DNA of 64,000 nucleotides, taken from the NCBI GenBank assembly GCA_002356515.1, contig AP017605.1, forward strand, positions 6,557,020 to 6,621,019, in the 5' to 3' direction. Below, piece after piece: positions 17,309 to 25,991 of this stretch. The notes below the pieces were generated by a model that saw only the letters and a list, made by a program, of their open reading frames with translations, did no database searches and had not been told where the DNA came from. Position 1 is the first letter of the stretch. Every line of letters begins with the position of its first letter. The position numbers and the translations under genes were made by a program. The stretch is from Mesorhizobium loti (GTDB lineage Bacteria; Pseudomonadota; Alphaproteobacteria; Rhizobiales; Rhizobiaceae).

Positions 17309-17848
17309 TTAGAATTCCACCGTTTCGGCCGGTGCCGCACGCATCGCCGGCAAGGCGTTGGCAGCGAGATCCTGGATGTCGGCGAAACTGAACTCCTTGA
17401 CCTGCCAATCATCACTCCAGAACGCAATTCGTTGCGTATCACCAGCCGAGCCAGGAGGAGGTAATTCCTGCAGTTGCTCGACCAGTCTTGTTTGCGGCCA
17501 ATAGTCGCCGACACAACTCTGGATCAGCGCCACGACCGCGTCGAACCACGGATCGAGGGGCTCCGGTGGTGGGCCCAACCGCACGATGGCGAATGGATAG
17601 CGCCGGCCGACGCGATCCTCACTCATCCGCCACACGCCGGCGCAGGGCTGGTCGCCGAAAATGCCGGCCTGGATGATGAAGCGCCATGCGCGGGTGTCGA
17701 GGTCTCCCTCGTCGGGCCGTGCCAGCAATTCCATCGACATCCAGCGGTCCCAGCGGTCGATGAAAATCCGCGGCAGGTTGGCGGCGACGAAATCTCCAGT
17801 CGCCGGGATCTTGCCGAAGAATCCAGTGTTCATATCTGCGGCGGACAT
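17309..17848 (-). CDS. tagF: T6SS-associated protein TagF (ImpM/DUF2094)
   Basis: A 179-residue TagF, a post-translational repressor of T6SS in other bacteria, where it acts in or beside the Ppk/Fha pathway. It begins MNTGFFGKIPATGDFVAANLP, typical of the family, and contains FIDRWDRWMSMELL, FIIQAGIFGDQPCAGVW and VGRRYPFAIVRLGPP. ATG at 17848 is given; ATG at 17833, which overlaps the tssM2 stop, is an equally likely start and gives the classical MNTG N-terminus. Unlike some relatives it is not fused to a PP2C domain; that phosphatase is a separate gene at 1825. Confidence 0.9.
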   Translation of the reverse strand: MSAADMNTGFFGKIPATGDFVAANLPRIFIDRWDRWMSMELLARPDEGDLDTRAWRFIIQAGIFGDQPCAGVWRMSEDRVGRRYPFAIVRLGPPPEPLDPWFDAVVALIQSCVGDYWPQTRLVEQLQELPPPGSAGDTQRIAFWSDDWQVKEFSFADIQDLAANALPAMRAAPAETVEF

Positions 17849-20800
17849 GAGAATTTCTTGAACATCTCCAGATTGTAGGGGTTCTCGACACTGGCCGCCT
17901 TGAGCTCGAAATCGGCATACATGCCTTTCGTGCCCAGGCGCAGGCTGTAGACATCGGACAGCGACGTGCCGGCGAAACGGCCGCTGCGCAGCATCCTCAA
18001 CCAAGCCCAGCTGCCGGTTTCGTTGAGCATGATTTCGGGCGAGCCGTCGATGGGCTGGAAGGCGAGCGAAATGACCCCGGTGCCGTCCTTGCCGGGCCAG
18101 GTCATCGGCTGCGGCCGCGTCGCATTGTTGTAGTAGACCAGAGTCTGGCCATCGAGATTGAGCGTGACGCGCGTGACGTTGGGAGACAGGTCCTTCGGTT
18201 CGAGCGTGAAGCTCATCACCGGTCCAGTGCCTCCGGGAAAGAGATCGTCGCGGATATGCCTGGCCTGCTCGAACGCCGCCAGCGCCGAAGGATCGAGGCC
18301 GAAATCGGCGCGCCATTTCCACGGCTGGCTGGTGGTGTCGACATAGTTGATCAGGTGGTCGTTGATGAAACCGTCGATCAGCCCTGCCGGTCCGAACAGG
18401 CGGGCGAAATCACGCACATTGACGTCCACCGCGCTGTCGGCGCTGAACGGATAGCGGTCGTTCAGCGCCGCCTGGCAGAACGGCAGTATGTCCGCCCGCC
18501 AGATGGCGTTGAGTTCCGAAGTGACCGCCTTCTGTGTCAAATTGCTGGTGTCACCGGCAATGCCTCCGAGCCAGGCGTTGATAGGGTCGGGCAGGATCTG
18601 TGCTTGCCTCGCGACCGCGCCTGTCAACTCGGCAAGGCCGCCCTGCTTCTTGATGGCATCCTGCGGATTGGGATTGGCGGTGACCGTCTGCAGCACATTC
18701 GACAGCGCGGTCAGCGCGACGACGGCGGCATCGAGCGCCGGCGGCTGGCCGTCGACCTCGGCAATGGTGCTCTTCAGCGGTTTGAAATGCGCGGCCACCA
18801 GACTGCCGGTCAGGTCCACCTCTGTGGCTGACCCGGCGCGGGGCAGCAGTTTCGCACCGCTTGTCGCCAGCTTGCCGAGTTTTCCCAACTTGCCGAGCAG
18901 TTTCGAAGCGCCCTTGGCCGCCGCCTTGTCGTCGGCGGGCGCCTCGTCGGAACGCGTCAGTTCGGTCTCCTGGACGATCGCCGTCAGCAGCCGCTTCAGG
19001 GCTGAATCGGCACTCGAGAGATCCTTCAGGTTTTCGCTGGCGACATTGAGATCGGTCAATGGCGCAAGCCGCATGTCGCGCAGGAAGCTGTCCCATTGCG
19101 CGATGTAGTCGTCATAGTAGAGCTTCAGAATATCCTCGGACAGCGCCGAGACCGAGGTCTCGGAATTCTCCGAGCAGCCGCCGGCGAAAACCGCGCGGTC
19201 GAGCGCCGCCTGGGCGGCGACATCGTCGATGCGGTCGAGAATGGCGTCGTGGAAGCCGGCATAGGTGAAGGCTCCGGCAATGCCGACGCGAAGTGTCTTG
19301 TCGGAACGTCGCGCAAACACCTTGCCGCCATTGGGGCCGGCGAAATTGGCCGGAATCCATTCCTTGAGCCCGGCCACCTCCGGATCGGCCAGCAACTGCT
19401 TGTAGGCACGTGCCGGCAACGAGATCGTGCACACCGTTTTCAGCGCTTCGGCGACCAGCGCTTGGTCCGGCGCGACATAGCTTTCGTCGACCGCCATGCG
19501 GCGGATGGCGGCAAGCTGATGCTCTTCGGCATCGGCGGTCGGAAACGGTGCCGCGGCCGCGAATTCCGGCAGGCTGTTCACCCACCAGTTCTGGGCGAAA
19601 TCGGGGTCCATCTGCGACAGGCCCGTCATCATGCGATAGGTCTTGAGCGCCCCGAGCATGAAATCCGGATCGCGGATCTGCCGCCACATGGTCGCCTCGA
19701 GCAGCGCCACCATGCGCGGCTCGAGAACATTGCGCAGGGCGTGGTCGTAAGTATCGGTCTGGGCCCGCACCAGTTCGGCCGAGGCCGATGGCCCCAGCAG
19801 GTCCTGGGGGGCGCCCGGCGGTGCTGTGCGGGCATTTGCGACGGTGTCCATCGCCTCGAGCGCACTGTCGATGGCGGGCTGCTGCACCGATGCCGGGTTT
19901 GCGGCAACGGAGGTCAGCGGCGTCTGCAGCGCTTCGAACTGGCTTGCCTGGGCCGTGATCGCGTTGCGGTTGTCGAAATAGGACCAGGTGAACAGCCCGC
20001 CGGCCAGCAAGGCCGCCGCTGCACATGCGGCCGCGGCACCGCGCCAGATCCAGGCGCGGCGGCGCTGCGCCAGCGGATCGAACGTGCCGAGGCCGGCTTC
20101 CCTGAAGATGACGTCGGTGAGCAGGTTCTTCAGGAAGAAGCTGCGTTTCTCGACCCTTGGCGCGGGCAGAGCCCGCCGTGGCGGCAGGCCGAAGGACGAC
20201 GACAGCGCCGCTGTCAGCCGGTCGATGGGCGCGCCTTCCTGCGTCGCCGATGTCAGATAGAGGCCGCGCAGCCAGGCGGCCTCTTCATACCGGCTCTCGC
20301 CGAACATCGCCTCGACCAGAACCTGGATCGGTTCGGACAGGCTGGACAGCTGAGCAGGGAACCTGAAGATCTCGGCGCGGGCGGCGAGCTTGTCTTCGTC
20401 CTCCAGGCGCGGCACCAGCCGCCGCTCGAGTTCCGTCGCCAGCGTCGAAATTTCGCGTTCGATCGTCTTGGCATCGACGCGCGCATCCAGCGCGAAGGTC
20501 GTTCCCCAGACCTGCTCGCGCGAGGCGGTCGACAGGCCGCCGAAGAACGCCTCGAAACCCTTGATCAGGTCGGCCTTGGTCAGCATCAGATAGACCGGAA
20601 GGCGGATTTCGAGCCGGTCGTTGAGCTCGGCCAGCCGGCGGCGGATCTTGCGGCCATGCGCCTTGATGGCTTCGTCGCCCTCCGAAAGCACATCGATCGA
20701 CAGCGCGACGATCACGCCGTTGAGCGCGCGGCGGCCGCGATGCTTCTTCAGAAGGTCGAGGAAGCCCAGCCATTCCGCCGCGTCGACATCGGGCTGGCTC

Positions 20801-21366
20801 TCCTGCTGGACATAGCGTCCGGCGGTGTCGATCAGAACCGCGTTCTCGGAAAAGAACCAGTCGCAGTTGCGCGTGCCGCCAACCCCTTGCAGATCGTCCG
20901 TGAGGTCGATCGGAAAATTCAGTCCGGACTGCCGCAAGGCCGTGGTCTTGCCGGTGGCCGGCGGCCCGACGATCACGTACCATGGCATCTCGCGCAGGAA
21001 CTTGCGTCCGCCGAGCTTGCGGCGTTTCAGTTCGGCCATCACCTCGGCGAACTTGGCGCCCACGGCGGCGACGTTCTCTTCGCCGGGGCTGAGCGGCTTT
21101 TCCGCCACGGGTGCGGCGATCTCGGCGACGAACAGGCGATTGGCGCGGATCGCCCGGCGCTGGGCGACGATCAGCCAGATCAGCCAGAAAATGACCAGCA
21201 GCGCGATGATGACGATGCGCACATTTTCGGAGGCGAATGGTTCGTAGGGACCGACCCTGACGATCGGACCGAACACCCAGATGACCAGGGAAAGCAGCGT
21301 GATGCCGATCAGCGTCCACAGCCAGCGCGATGTCAGGACCGCCCAGAGGAAGCGCAGGATGAACAT
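17830..21366 (-). CDS. tssM: T6SS membrane complex protein TssM (IcmF family), copy 2
   Basis: A second full-length IcmF-type protein of 1178 residues. Membrane segments lie at about 14-34 and 50-68. The NTPase-like domain has Walker A GPPATGKTT (134-142), LIDTAGRYV and LTKADL. A third membrane segment (about 445-465) leads into the periplasmic domain, which ends with YNLEMFKKFSCPPQI. Both copies keep an intact Walker A, so neither looks decayed. It lies 1 bp past the tssL2 stop and overlaps the tagF start. Because it sits in the main operon with tssJ and tssK, it is the more likely partner of the canonical membrane complex. Confidence 0.94.
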   Translation of the reverse strand: MFILRFLWAVLTSRWLWTLIGITLLSLVIWVFGPIVRVGPYEPFASENVRIVIIALLVIFWLIWLIVAQRRAIRANRLFVAEIAAPVAEKPLSPGEENVAAVGAKFAEVMAELKRRKLGGRKFLREMPWYVIVGPPATGKTTALRQSGLNFPIDLTDDLQGVGGTRNCDWFFSENAVLIDTAGRYVQQESQPDVDAAEWLGFLDLLKKHRGRRALNGVIVALSIDVLSEGDEAIKAHGRKIRRRLAELNDRLEIRLPVYLMLTKADLIKGFEAFFGGLSTASREQVWGTTFALDARVDAKTIEREISTLATELERRLVPRLEDEDKLAARAEIFRFPAQLSSLSEPIQVLVEAMFGESRYEEAAWLRGLYLTSATQEGAPIDRLTAALSSSFGLPPRRALPAPRVEKRSFFLKNLLTDVIFREAGLGTFDPLAQRRRAWIWRGAAAACAAAALLAGGLFTWSYFDNRNAITAQASQFEALQTPLTSVAANPASVQQPAIDSALEAMDTVANARTAPPGAPQDLLGPSASAELVRAQTDTYDHALRNVLEPRMVALLEATMWRQIRDPDFMLGALKTYRMMTGLSQMDPDFAQNWWVNSLPEFAAAAPFPTADAEEHQLAAIRRMAVDESYVAPDQALVAEALKTVCTISLPARAYKQLLADPEVAGLKEWIPANFAGPNGGKVFARRSDKTLRVGIAGAFTYAGFHDAILDRIDDVAAQAALDRAVFAGGCSENSETSVSALSEDILKLYYDDYIAQWDSFLRDMRLAPLTDLNVASENLKDLSSADSALKRLLTAIVQETELTRSDEAPADDKAAAKGASKLLGKLGKLGKLATSGAKLLPRAGSATEVDLTGSLVAAHFKPLKSTIAEVDGQPPALDAAVVALTALSNVLQTVTANPNPQDAIKKQGGLAELTGAVARQAQILPDPINAWLGGIAGDTSNLTQKAVTSELNAIWRADILPFCQAALNDRYPFSADSAVDVNVRDFARLFGPAGLIDGFINDHLINYVDTTSQPWKWRADFGLDPSALAAFEQARHIRDDLFPGGTGPVMSFTLEPKDLSPNVTRVTLNLDGQTLVYYNNATRPQPMTWPGKDGTGVISLAFQPIDGSPEIMLNETGSWAWLRMLRSGRFAGTSLSDVYSLRLGTKGMYADFELKAASVENPYNLEMFKKFSCPPQI

Positions 21367-21367
21367 C

Positions 21368-22693
21368 TCACAGCCTCTTTTCGACGAGCACCTCGACGCG
21401 GCGGTTCAGGGCTCGCCCCTCGCGCGTGCTGTCGCTGGCCACCGGATCCGTGGCCGCGCGGCCCTCGGAATGAACGCGGTCCTGCGGCACGCCGTTCTGG
21501 ACCAGCATGTCGGCGATCGTCTGGGCGCGCGCCTCCGACAGCCTCTGGTTGGTCGACAGCGGATTCGTCTTCTGCAGGGGAACGCCGTCCGTATGCCCGA
21601 TCACCGTGATGTTTCCGATCAGCTCCTGATTGGCGAGGATCACCTTGGCGATCGAAGCGATCAGCGGCTCGAAGCCGTCGGTCAGTTGTGGCCGCGACGA
21701 CTGGAACAGTTCCGGGTTGGAGGCCTGGATGACCAGCTTGGCCAGCGACACGCTCTCGGTGCCGCTGAGCGCGGATTTGAGGCCAGCCGGCGCCCCGGAC
21801 TGGAATTCCGGCAACAGCGCAAAATCCACTTTCTCCGGCGGCGGGGCGTCGACCTTGGGCGAGGTGCGGCTGATGTCGCCGCGTTCAGGTGGCGGCAAGG
21901 CACGAACAAGGGCTGAAAGCTCGACCGCCTGGCTGCTCAACCCCATCGACAGCCCGACATGGATGGCGGTGGCTATGACCGCCGCACCGAGCGCCATGAC
22001 CCAGATCGGTACGATGAAGCGCTGCGGCTCGTCGGAGGCGATCACGCCTTTCCAATTTGGCGACAGTGGCGCGCCCTCGGCGTCGGCATCGCGCAGGAAG
22101 CGGGCCGCCGCCACGCGAACGGCGTTGAGCGATCGGTCGCCCGAGCGCCCGGGCACGCGATATTTGCCGCGGAAGCCGAGCGCCATGCAATCATACTGCA
22201 GTTCCAGCAATTCGCGGTCGCGGTTGGGATGGCGTTCCAGTTCGTCGAGGCGCGTGAAGAACTGCGTGCCGGCATCGACATCGCCGCGCAGCATCACCAC
22301 AAGCGGCTGCCGCGGCCAGGCGCTGGCTCCGCCCCAGGGCGTGTTCAGGGCGAGATCGTCGAGCAACGCCGCCACCACCCAGGCCGCCTGATCGGCGCGC
22401 TCCAGCGAGGACCCCGTCGCCATGGCCGTGTCGCGTGCCCGAACCAGTTCTTCGAGCAATCGGGTGCGCAGCGCTTCCGGGTTCTCCGGCGCCAGCGCGC
22501 TTTCAAGCTCGGGCGCGAATTCGAGCAGGGGTGCGAATGCGTTGACGAGCGCGTTCGGATGCGTGCGAGACCGCTTTACCGCCGCGCCTGGCAAGAGCGG
22601 CGCCATCGGCCGCGGCGTCGGCGCGCCGGTCAATCGTATGCGGGTGCGTTCGCGATCCTCCGACAGTCCGAAAGGATCATCGCGGCTCATCAT
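21368..22693 (-). CDS. tssL: T6SS protein TssL (DotU) with C-terminal OmpA-like domain, copy 2
   Basis: A 441-residue extended TssL. A short N-terminus (MMSRDDPFGL) resembles that of TssL1 (KDDPFGP). A DotU domain follows (about 45-220, with LELQYDCMALGFRGKYR), then a membrane segment near 228-250 and an OmpA/MotB-like domain (VIGHTDGVPLQ, RLSEARAQTIADML, GRALNRRVEVLVE). ATG at 22693 or 22690 could start it. The gene is spaced by 1 bp from tssK upstream and tssM2 downstream, so translation is probably coupled. Confidence 0.94.
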   Translation of the reverse strand: MMSRDDPFGLSEDRERTRIRLTGAPTPRPMAPLLPGAAVKRSRTHPNALVNAFAPLLEFAPELESALAPENPEALRTRLLEELVRARDTAMATGSSLERADQAAWVVAALLDDLALNTPWGGASAWPRQPLVVMLRGDVDAGTQFFTRLDELERHPNRDRELLELQYDCMALGFRGKYRVPGRSGDRSLNAVRVAAARFLRDADAEGAPLSPNWKGVIASDEPQRFIVPIWVMALGAAVIATAIHVGLSMGLSSQAVELSALVRALPPPERGDISRTSPKVDAPPPEKVDFALLPEFQSGAPAGLKSALSGTESVSLAKLVIQASNPELFQSSRPQLTDGFEPLIASIAKVILANQELIGNITVIGHTDGVPLQKTNPLSTNQRLSEARAQTIADMLVQNGVPQDRVHSEGRAATDPVASDSTREGRALNRRVEVLVEKRL

Positions 22694-22694
22694 C

Positions 22695-24029
22695 TCACCT
22701 GTTCACCGAGTAGCAGTCCACCTGCGGCTCGCTTGGCAACACGCCCGAAACGCCGATGACGAAGCCGGGGGCATCGAGCAGCGACGCCCAGTGTTCGCTT
22801 TTCTGGTCCAGTTCGAGGCATAGCCGATCGCCGTCGTAAGGGATCTCGCGCGGCTGGGAATGAAGCGGTTTCAGCGGGATGCCGGGCAGACGCGATTTCC
22901 ACAGGCCCTCGAACTGGTCGGCCGAACCGACGGTCGCCTGGTTGACGAAGATCTTGCGCAGCGCGTCTTCCGACAGCTCCGAACCGACCCGGATGACGAT
23001 GCGGCTGGCGACCAGCAGCTTCGGGTTGTCGATGCGGATCTTCCAGACATTGGTCGAATGCCGCATGACCGGCAGCGCACGCGATTTCGGCTCGATGTAG
23101 CGCAGGCTGAGGATGAGCGAGCGCAGTGCATCCGCCAGCGCCATATAGGCGGGGCCAGGGGCCATGTGATCGTAAGCGGGCAACTCGCCCAGCCGCCGCG
23201 CGCTCGATCCGTAGGTCGCCATCGAACCGGCGAGCCCGGCAAGTTCCAGGTAAAGCTCGGCCGGATGGAAGACATCCTGCGCCAGCATGTGGGCTAGCCG
23301 CGGCCGCGCTGCATTGGCGAGATGGAGCATCAGCAGGTCTTCGACGCTGCGTCCCGGTCCGCCCATCACCATCTTGCCATGTGCCTCGGCGATCTGGTCG
23401 AGGCCGGTGACGACTTCCTGCAGCAATTGCCGGTACCAGGCCACCGCGCCGGTCACCAGTGTCGGTGGCAGGAAGGCCTCGTCCAGCGAGACGCCGCCAT
23501 CGGCTCTTATTCCCTTGAGGTCGGCGATCGGCAAGGCTGTGTAGCCACCGACCGACCTGCCGGGCGCAAGCAGCAACGCCTGCGGACGGGCGATTTCGAT
23601 TTCTTCGGGATCTGAACCACCCTGGACGGCGTCACGCACGGAGACGATCCGCCCATGATAGCGTGCTCCCGAGGCGGCGGCGTGCGCCGGATCGAAGCCG
23701 ACCCCACCGGGCGGCTCGAGCGGCAACGCGACCAGCACCGGTCCGGCGCCTGTGTCCGGGGTGACCGGCAAGGGTCGCGGCGCATCCATCATGTCGGGAA
23801 TGGAGAAAGGCGTCCCGTCGGGGAAGATGCCCCGTGCCGACAGGATCGAGATCTGGCCGGCCTCCAGCAATGCCTGGTCCAGCGTCAGTTGTTGAAAGCC
23901 GAACGTGTGCAGTTGCCCGGCCTGCAACGCGCCGCGCACCGTCGCTTCGAAGAAGCGATCCTGCTGTTGGAAATGCTGGGTCCGCAGGAAAAGGCCTTCG
24001 GACCACAGCACCCTGTTTGCATCGCTCAT
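22695..24029 (-). CDS. tssK: T6SS baseplate protein TssK
   Basis: Baseplate subunit linking the TssEFG wedge to the TssLM membrane complex. The 444-residue product has the family N-terminus (VLWSEGLFLRTQHFQQQDR) and conserved internal segments (HLANAARPRLAHMLAQD, HPAELYLELAGLAGSMATY, near the C-terminus PREIPYDGDRLCLELD). Only one tssK is seen, so both TssL/TssM pairs, if both are used, would have to share it. Confidence 0.96.
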   Translation of the reverse strand: MSDANRVLWSEGLFLRTQHFQQQDRFFEATVRGALQAGQLHTFGFQQLTLDQALLEAGQISILSARGIFPDGTPFSIPDMMDAPRPLPVTPDTGAGPVLVALPLEPPGGVGFDPAHAAASGARYHGRIVSVRDAVQGGSDPEEIEIARPQALLLAPGRSVGGYTALPIADLKGIRADGGVSLDEAFLPPTLVTGAVAWYRQLLQEVVTGLDQIAEAHGKMVMGGPGRSVEDLLMLHLANAARPRLAHMLAQDVFHPAELYLELAGLAGSMATYGSSARRLGELPAYDHMAPGPAYMALADALRSLILSLRYIEPKSRALPVMRHSTNVWKIRIDNPKLLVASRIVIRVGSELSEDALRKIFVNQATVGSADQFEGLWKSRLPGIPLKPLHSQPREIPYDGDRLCLELDQKSEHWASLLDAPGFVIGVSGVLPSEPQVDCYSVNR

Positions 24030-24068
24030 GCCATTACTCTCTGCATCGAGCTCCCTTTGCTTTGGCCG

Positions 24069-24521
24069 CTAGGCGGAAATGCCACCGCTGCCAATCGTCA
24101 CATTGATCGTGAATTTCGATCCCGCCGACACCGACTTGGTCGTCCGCCAGCTCTTGCCGGTAGGCTCGCGGATCAGGGCAACGAAGCCCAGTGCCGTCGC
24201 GTCCGGCTCGACGGTGATGGTTTTCGACGCGGACTTTCCCGGCCCGACGGCGATCTGGTCGGATCCGATGAGATCACCGCCCAGCGCGGAACCGGCATCG
24301 CCTTGCAGCGCGAAGTAGTCGGCGGAATTGAATTTGCCGGTGCTGCGCAGCCGCATGACGAGAACCGTCACCGGCCGGTCGCCGCCGCCCGGTCCCGGGT
24401 TCATGCCGGCGCCGCCGGTCACATTGACGGTGATCACCGAAGGTTTCGGCGGACCGCTCTGGCAAGCCGCAAGCAGCCCGGTCGCGCCCAGGGCAACGAT
24501 GAATTCGCGTCGGTCGATCAT
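24069..24521 (-). CDS. tssJ: T6SS outer-membrane lipoprotein TssJ
   Basis: A 150-residue lipoprotein. The N-terminus is a lipoprotein signal with lipobox LAAC (Cys about residue 20), and a beta-sandwich follows (VTVLVMRLRSTGKFNSADYF, KTITVEPDATALGFVALIR). TssJ anchors the periplasmic part of TssM to the outer membrane. The gene starts 3 bp after tagH2. It is the only TssJ here, whereas TssL and TssM are duplicated. Confidence 0.93.
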   Translation of the reverse strand: MIDRREFIVALGATGLLAACQSGPPKPSVITVNVTGGAGMNPGPGGGDRPVTVLVMRLRSTGKFNSADYFALQGDAGSALGGDLIGSDQIAVGPGKSASKTITVEPDATALGFVALIREPTGKSWRTTKSVSAGSKFTINVTIGSGGISA

Positions 24522-24524
24522 GTT

Positions 24525-25991
24525 TCACTCCTCCTCATATGCGTCCCGAAAATCGGCGCCGATTTCGCCAAGGAAGCTTTTCTCGGCACTCTCGGCGATT
24601 TCACGATGGCGTTTCTGGTAGAGCTCCCACAGCTTGGCGCCGCGCCCGCCCGAAAGCAGGGTGCCGATCGCCGAATTCGATTTCAGCTCTTCCTCGATCG
24701 CGGCCGGGTCAAAACGGTCGACCATCCGGCGCAAAGCGGCCTGCACGCCGCGCCAGGCGCGCACATGGTGTTGCGCGAGATCGCGAACCGCGTCGGCGAT
24801 AGCCGCTTCGCCGGCGAGAAATCCGGGGCTGCGCTCGGCAAGAAGCGTGACGATGGCGTCGTCGACCGTCGGCAGAAACTTAAGCGGATTGACTTCGGAA
24901 GCCCCGACCATGGTCTGGGCGACGCGCGCGTTTCCCTTCTCCTCGGCCCGCTTGCGCAGAAGCTGCATCAGGCCTTCCATCATCAGCCGGTATTCGCGGC
25001 CGAACTTCTCCATTTCCGCGATGCTGTCGCGCCCCGGAAAATCGGCTTCCTCGACGCCCATACCGCGCAGGAATGCGGCGCGAAGCGCCATGTCTCCCGG
25101 CACCGCTGCTACTGGCGGGCGGGCTGGCGTGGCAGCGGCACCTGTGCGGACTGGAGGAGGGGCGTCGGCTGCCTGCACAGGCAGATCCCAGGGATTGGCG
25201 GGTCGTTGGGCGCCGCGCTCATGCTGTCCGGCCTGGCCGACACCGTTTGTCGAACCGCCTGTGGCGGCGGGTCCGAAACCAAAATCATCGTTGAAATCGG
25301 ACTGCTTTCCCGGAGCGAGCTGGGCGCCGTGGCCGAGGGACGGCAAGGGGTCGAGGCTGAATGGGTCCGTCTGGCTCGCCGCGCCGCCCGGTTCGCGGTA
25401 GGGGGCGGCGTCCTTCGACACAGGCGTCGAAACCGGATCGAGGCTGAACGGGTCATCGAAAGCAGGCGAGCTGCGCTGGCTGGAGGCGGCACGCTCGAAC
25501 GCGCCTGCAACCGGCTGCTCGAACGGGTTTGGCAGATCGGCCGGACGCGGCCGTCGCGGCTCTTCCTCGACCTTGGCGGAAAAGAAGTCGTCACGGCCGA
25601 TGCTTATCGGCGCCCGCGATGCCGGCGGCAGGCGTTCCGGAACCGGCTGGCTGGCCGCTTGTGCCTGGGCGGTTGGCGTCTGCAGGTCGACATGGACGAC
25701 GTAGTCGCCAAGTCTCAGCCGCATGCCGGAGCGAAGGCGCGTCGACTTGCCGGCACCGAGCGGGCTGTCGGAGTCGTCTATGAACAGCCCGCTGCTCGAC
25801 GTGTCGGTGACGAAATATCCGTCTCGCCCGCCCGTGATCTTGCAATGGGCGCGGGAAACGAACATGTCGGGATCGTTGATCTGCCAGCCCGCGTCGGCGC
25901 TGCGGCCGATCACCAGCTCGCCCTCGTCCAGCCGGGTCTGCCGTACCGCCTGGGTGCGTGGCCCTTGCTCCAGCGTCAGCAGCAGGCTCAT
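24525..25991 (-). CDS. tagH: FHA-domain T6SS protein TagH/ImpI-type, copy 2
   Basis: A 488-residue protein. The N-terminal FHA domain (about 1-100) has LVIGRSADAGW, VSRAHCKI and SSSGLFIDD; the usual Asn-Gly after the second loop is replaced by SG-LFI. A long Pro/Ala/Asp-rich linker carries repeated DPFSLDP motifs (about 180-270), and the C-terminal domain holds the block starting NPLKFLP shared with copy 1. The start ATG at 25991 overlaps the tssG stop (ATGA). It probably reads or transmits the kinase signal to the baseplate/membrane complex. Confidence 0.9.
   Translation of the reverse strand: MSLLLTLEQGPRTQAVRQTRLDEGELVIGRSADAGWQINDPDMFVSRAHCKITGGRDGYFVTDTSSSGLFIDDSDSPLGAGKSTRLRSGMRLRLGDYVVHVDLQTPTAQAQAASQPVPERLPPASRAPISIGRDDFFSAKVEEEPRRPRPADLPNPFEQPVAGAFERAASSQRSSPAFDDPFSLDPVSTPVSKDAAPYREPGGAASQTDPFSLDPLPSLGHGAQLAPGKQSDFNDDFGFGPAATGGSTNGVGQAGQHERGAQRPANPWDLPVQAADAPPPVRTGAAATPARPPVAAVPGDMALRAAFLRGMGVEEADFPGRDSIAEMEKFGREYRLMMEGLMQLLRKRAEEKGNARVAQTMVGASEVNPLKFLPTVDDAIVTLLAERSPGFLAGEAAIADAVRDLAQHHVRAWRGVQAALRRMVDRFDPAAIEEELKSNSAIGTLLSGGRGAKLWELYQKRHREIAESAEKSFLGEIGADFRDAYEEE

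Noticed and set aside
16438..17514. Longer version of the DUF4150 protein starting at 17514
   Set aside because: The extra 70 residues are read through tagF in another frame and look random; ATG 17304 sits immediately after the tagF stop.
17309..18322. Longer version of TagF starting at 18322
   Set aside because: The additional N-terminal part lies inside tssM2; the TagF family start MNTGFFGKIP is at the tssM2 stop.
19096..21609. Very long plus-strand open frame (837 codons) opposite tssM2
   Set aside because: It is antisense to the well-supported TssM copy 2; the product is Arg/Gly/Gln-rich with no domain and reflects the third-position GC bias of the true gene.
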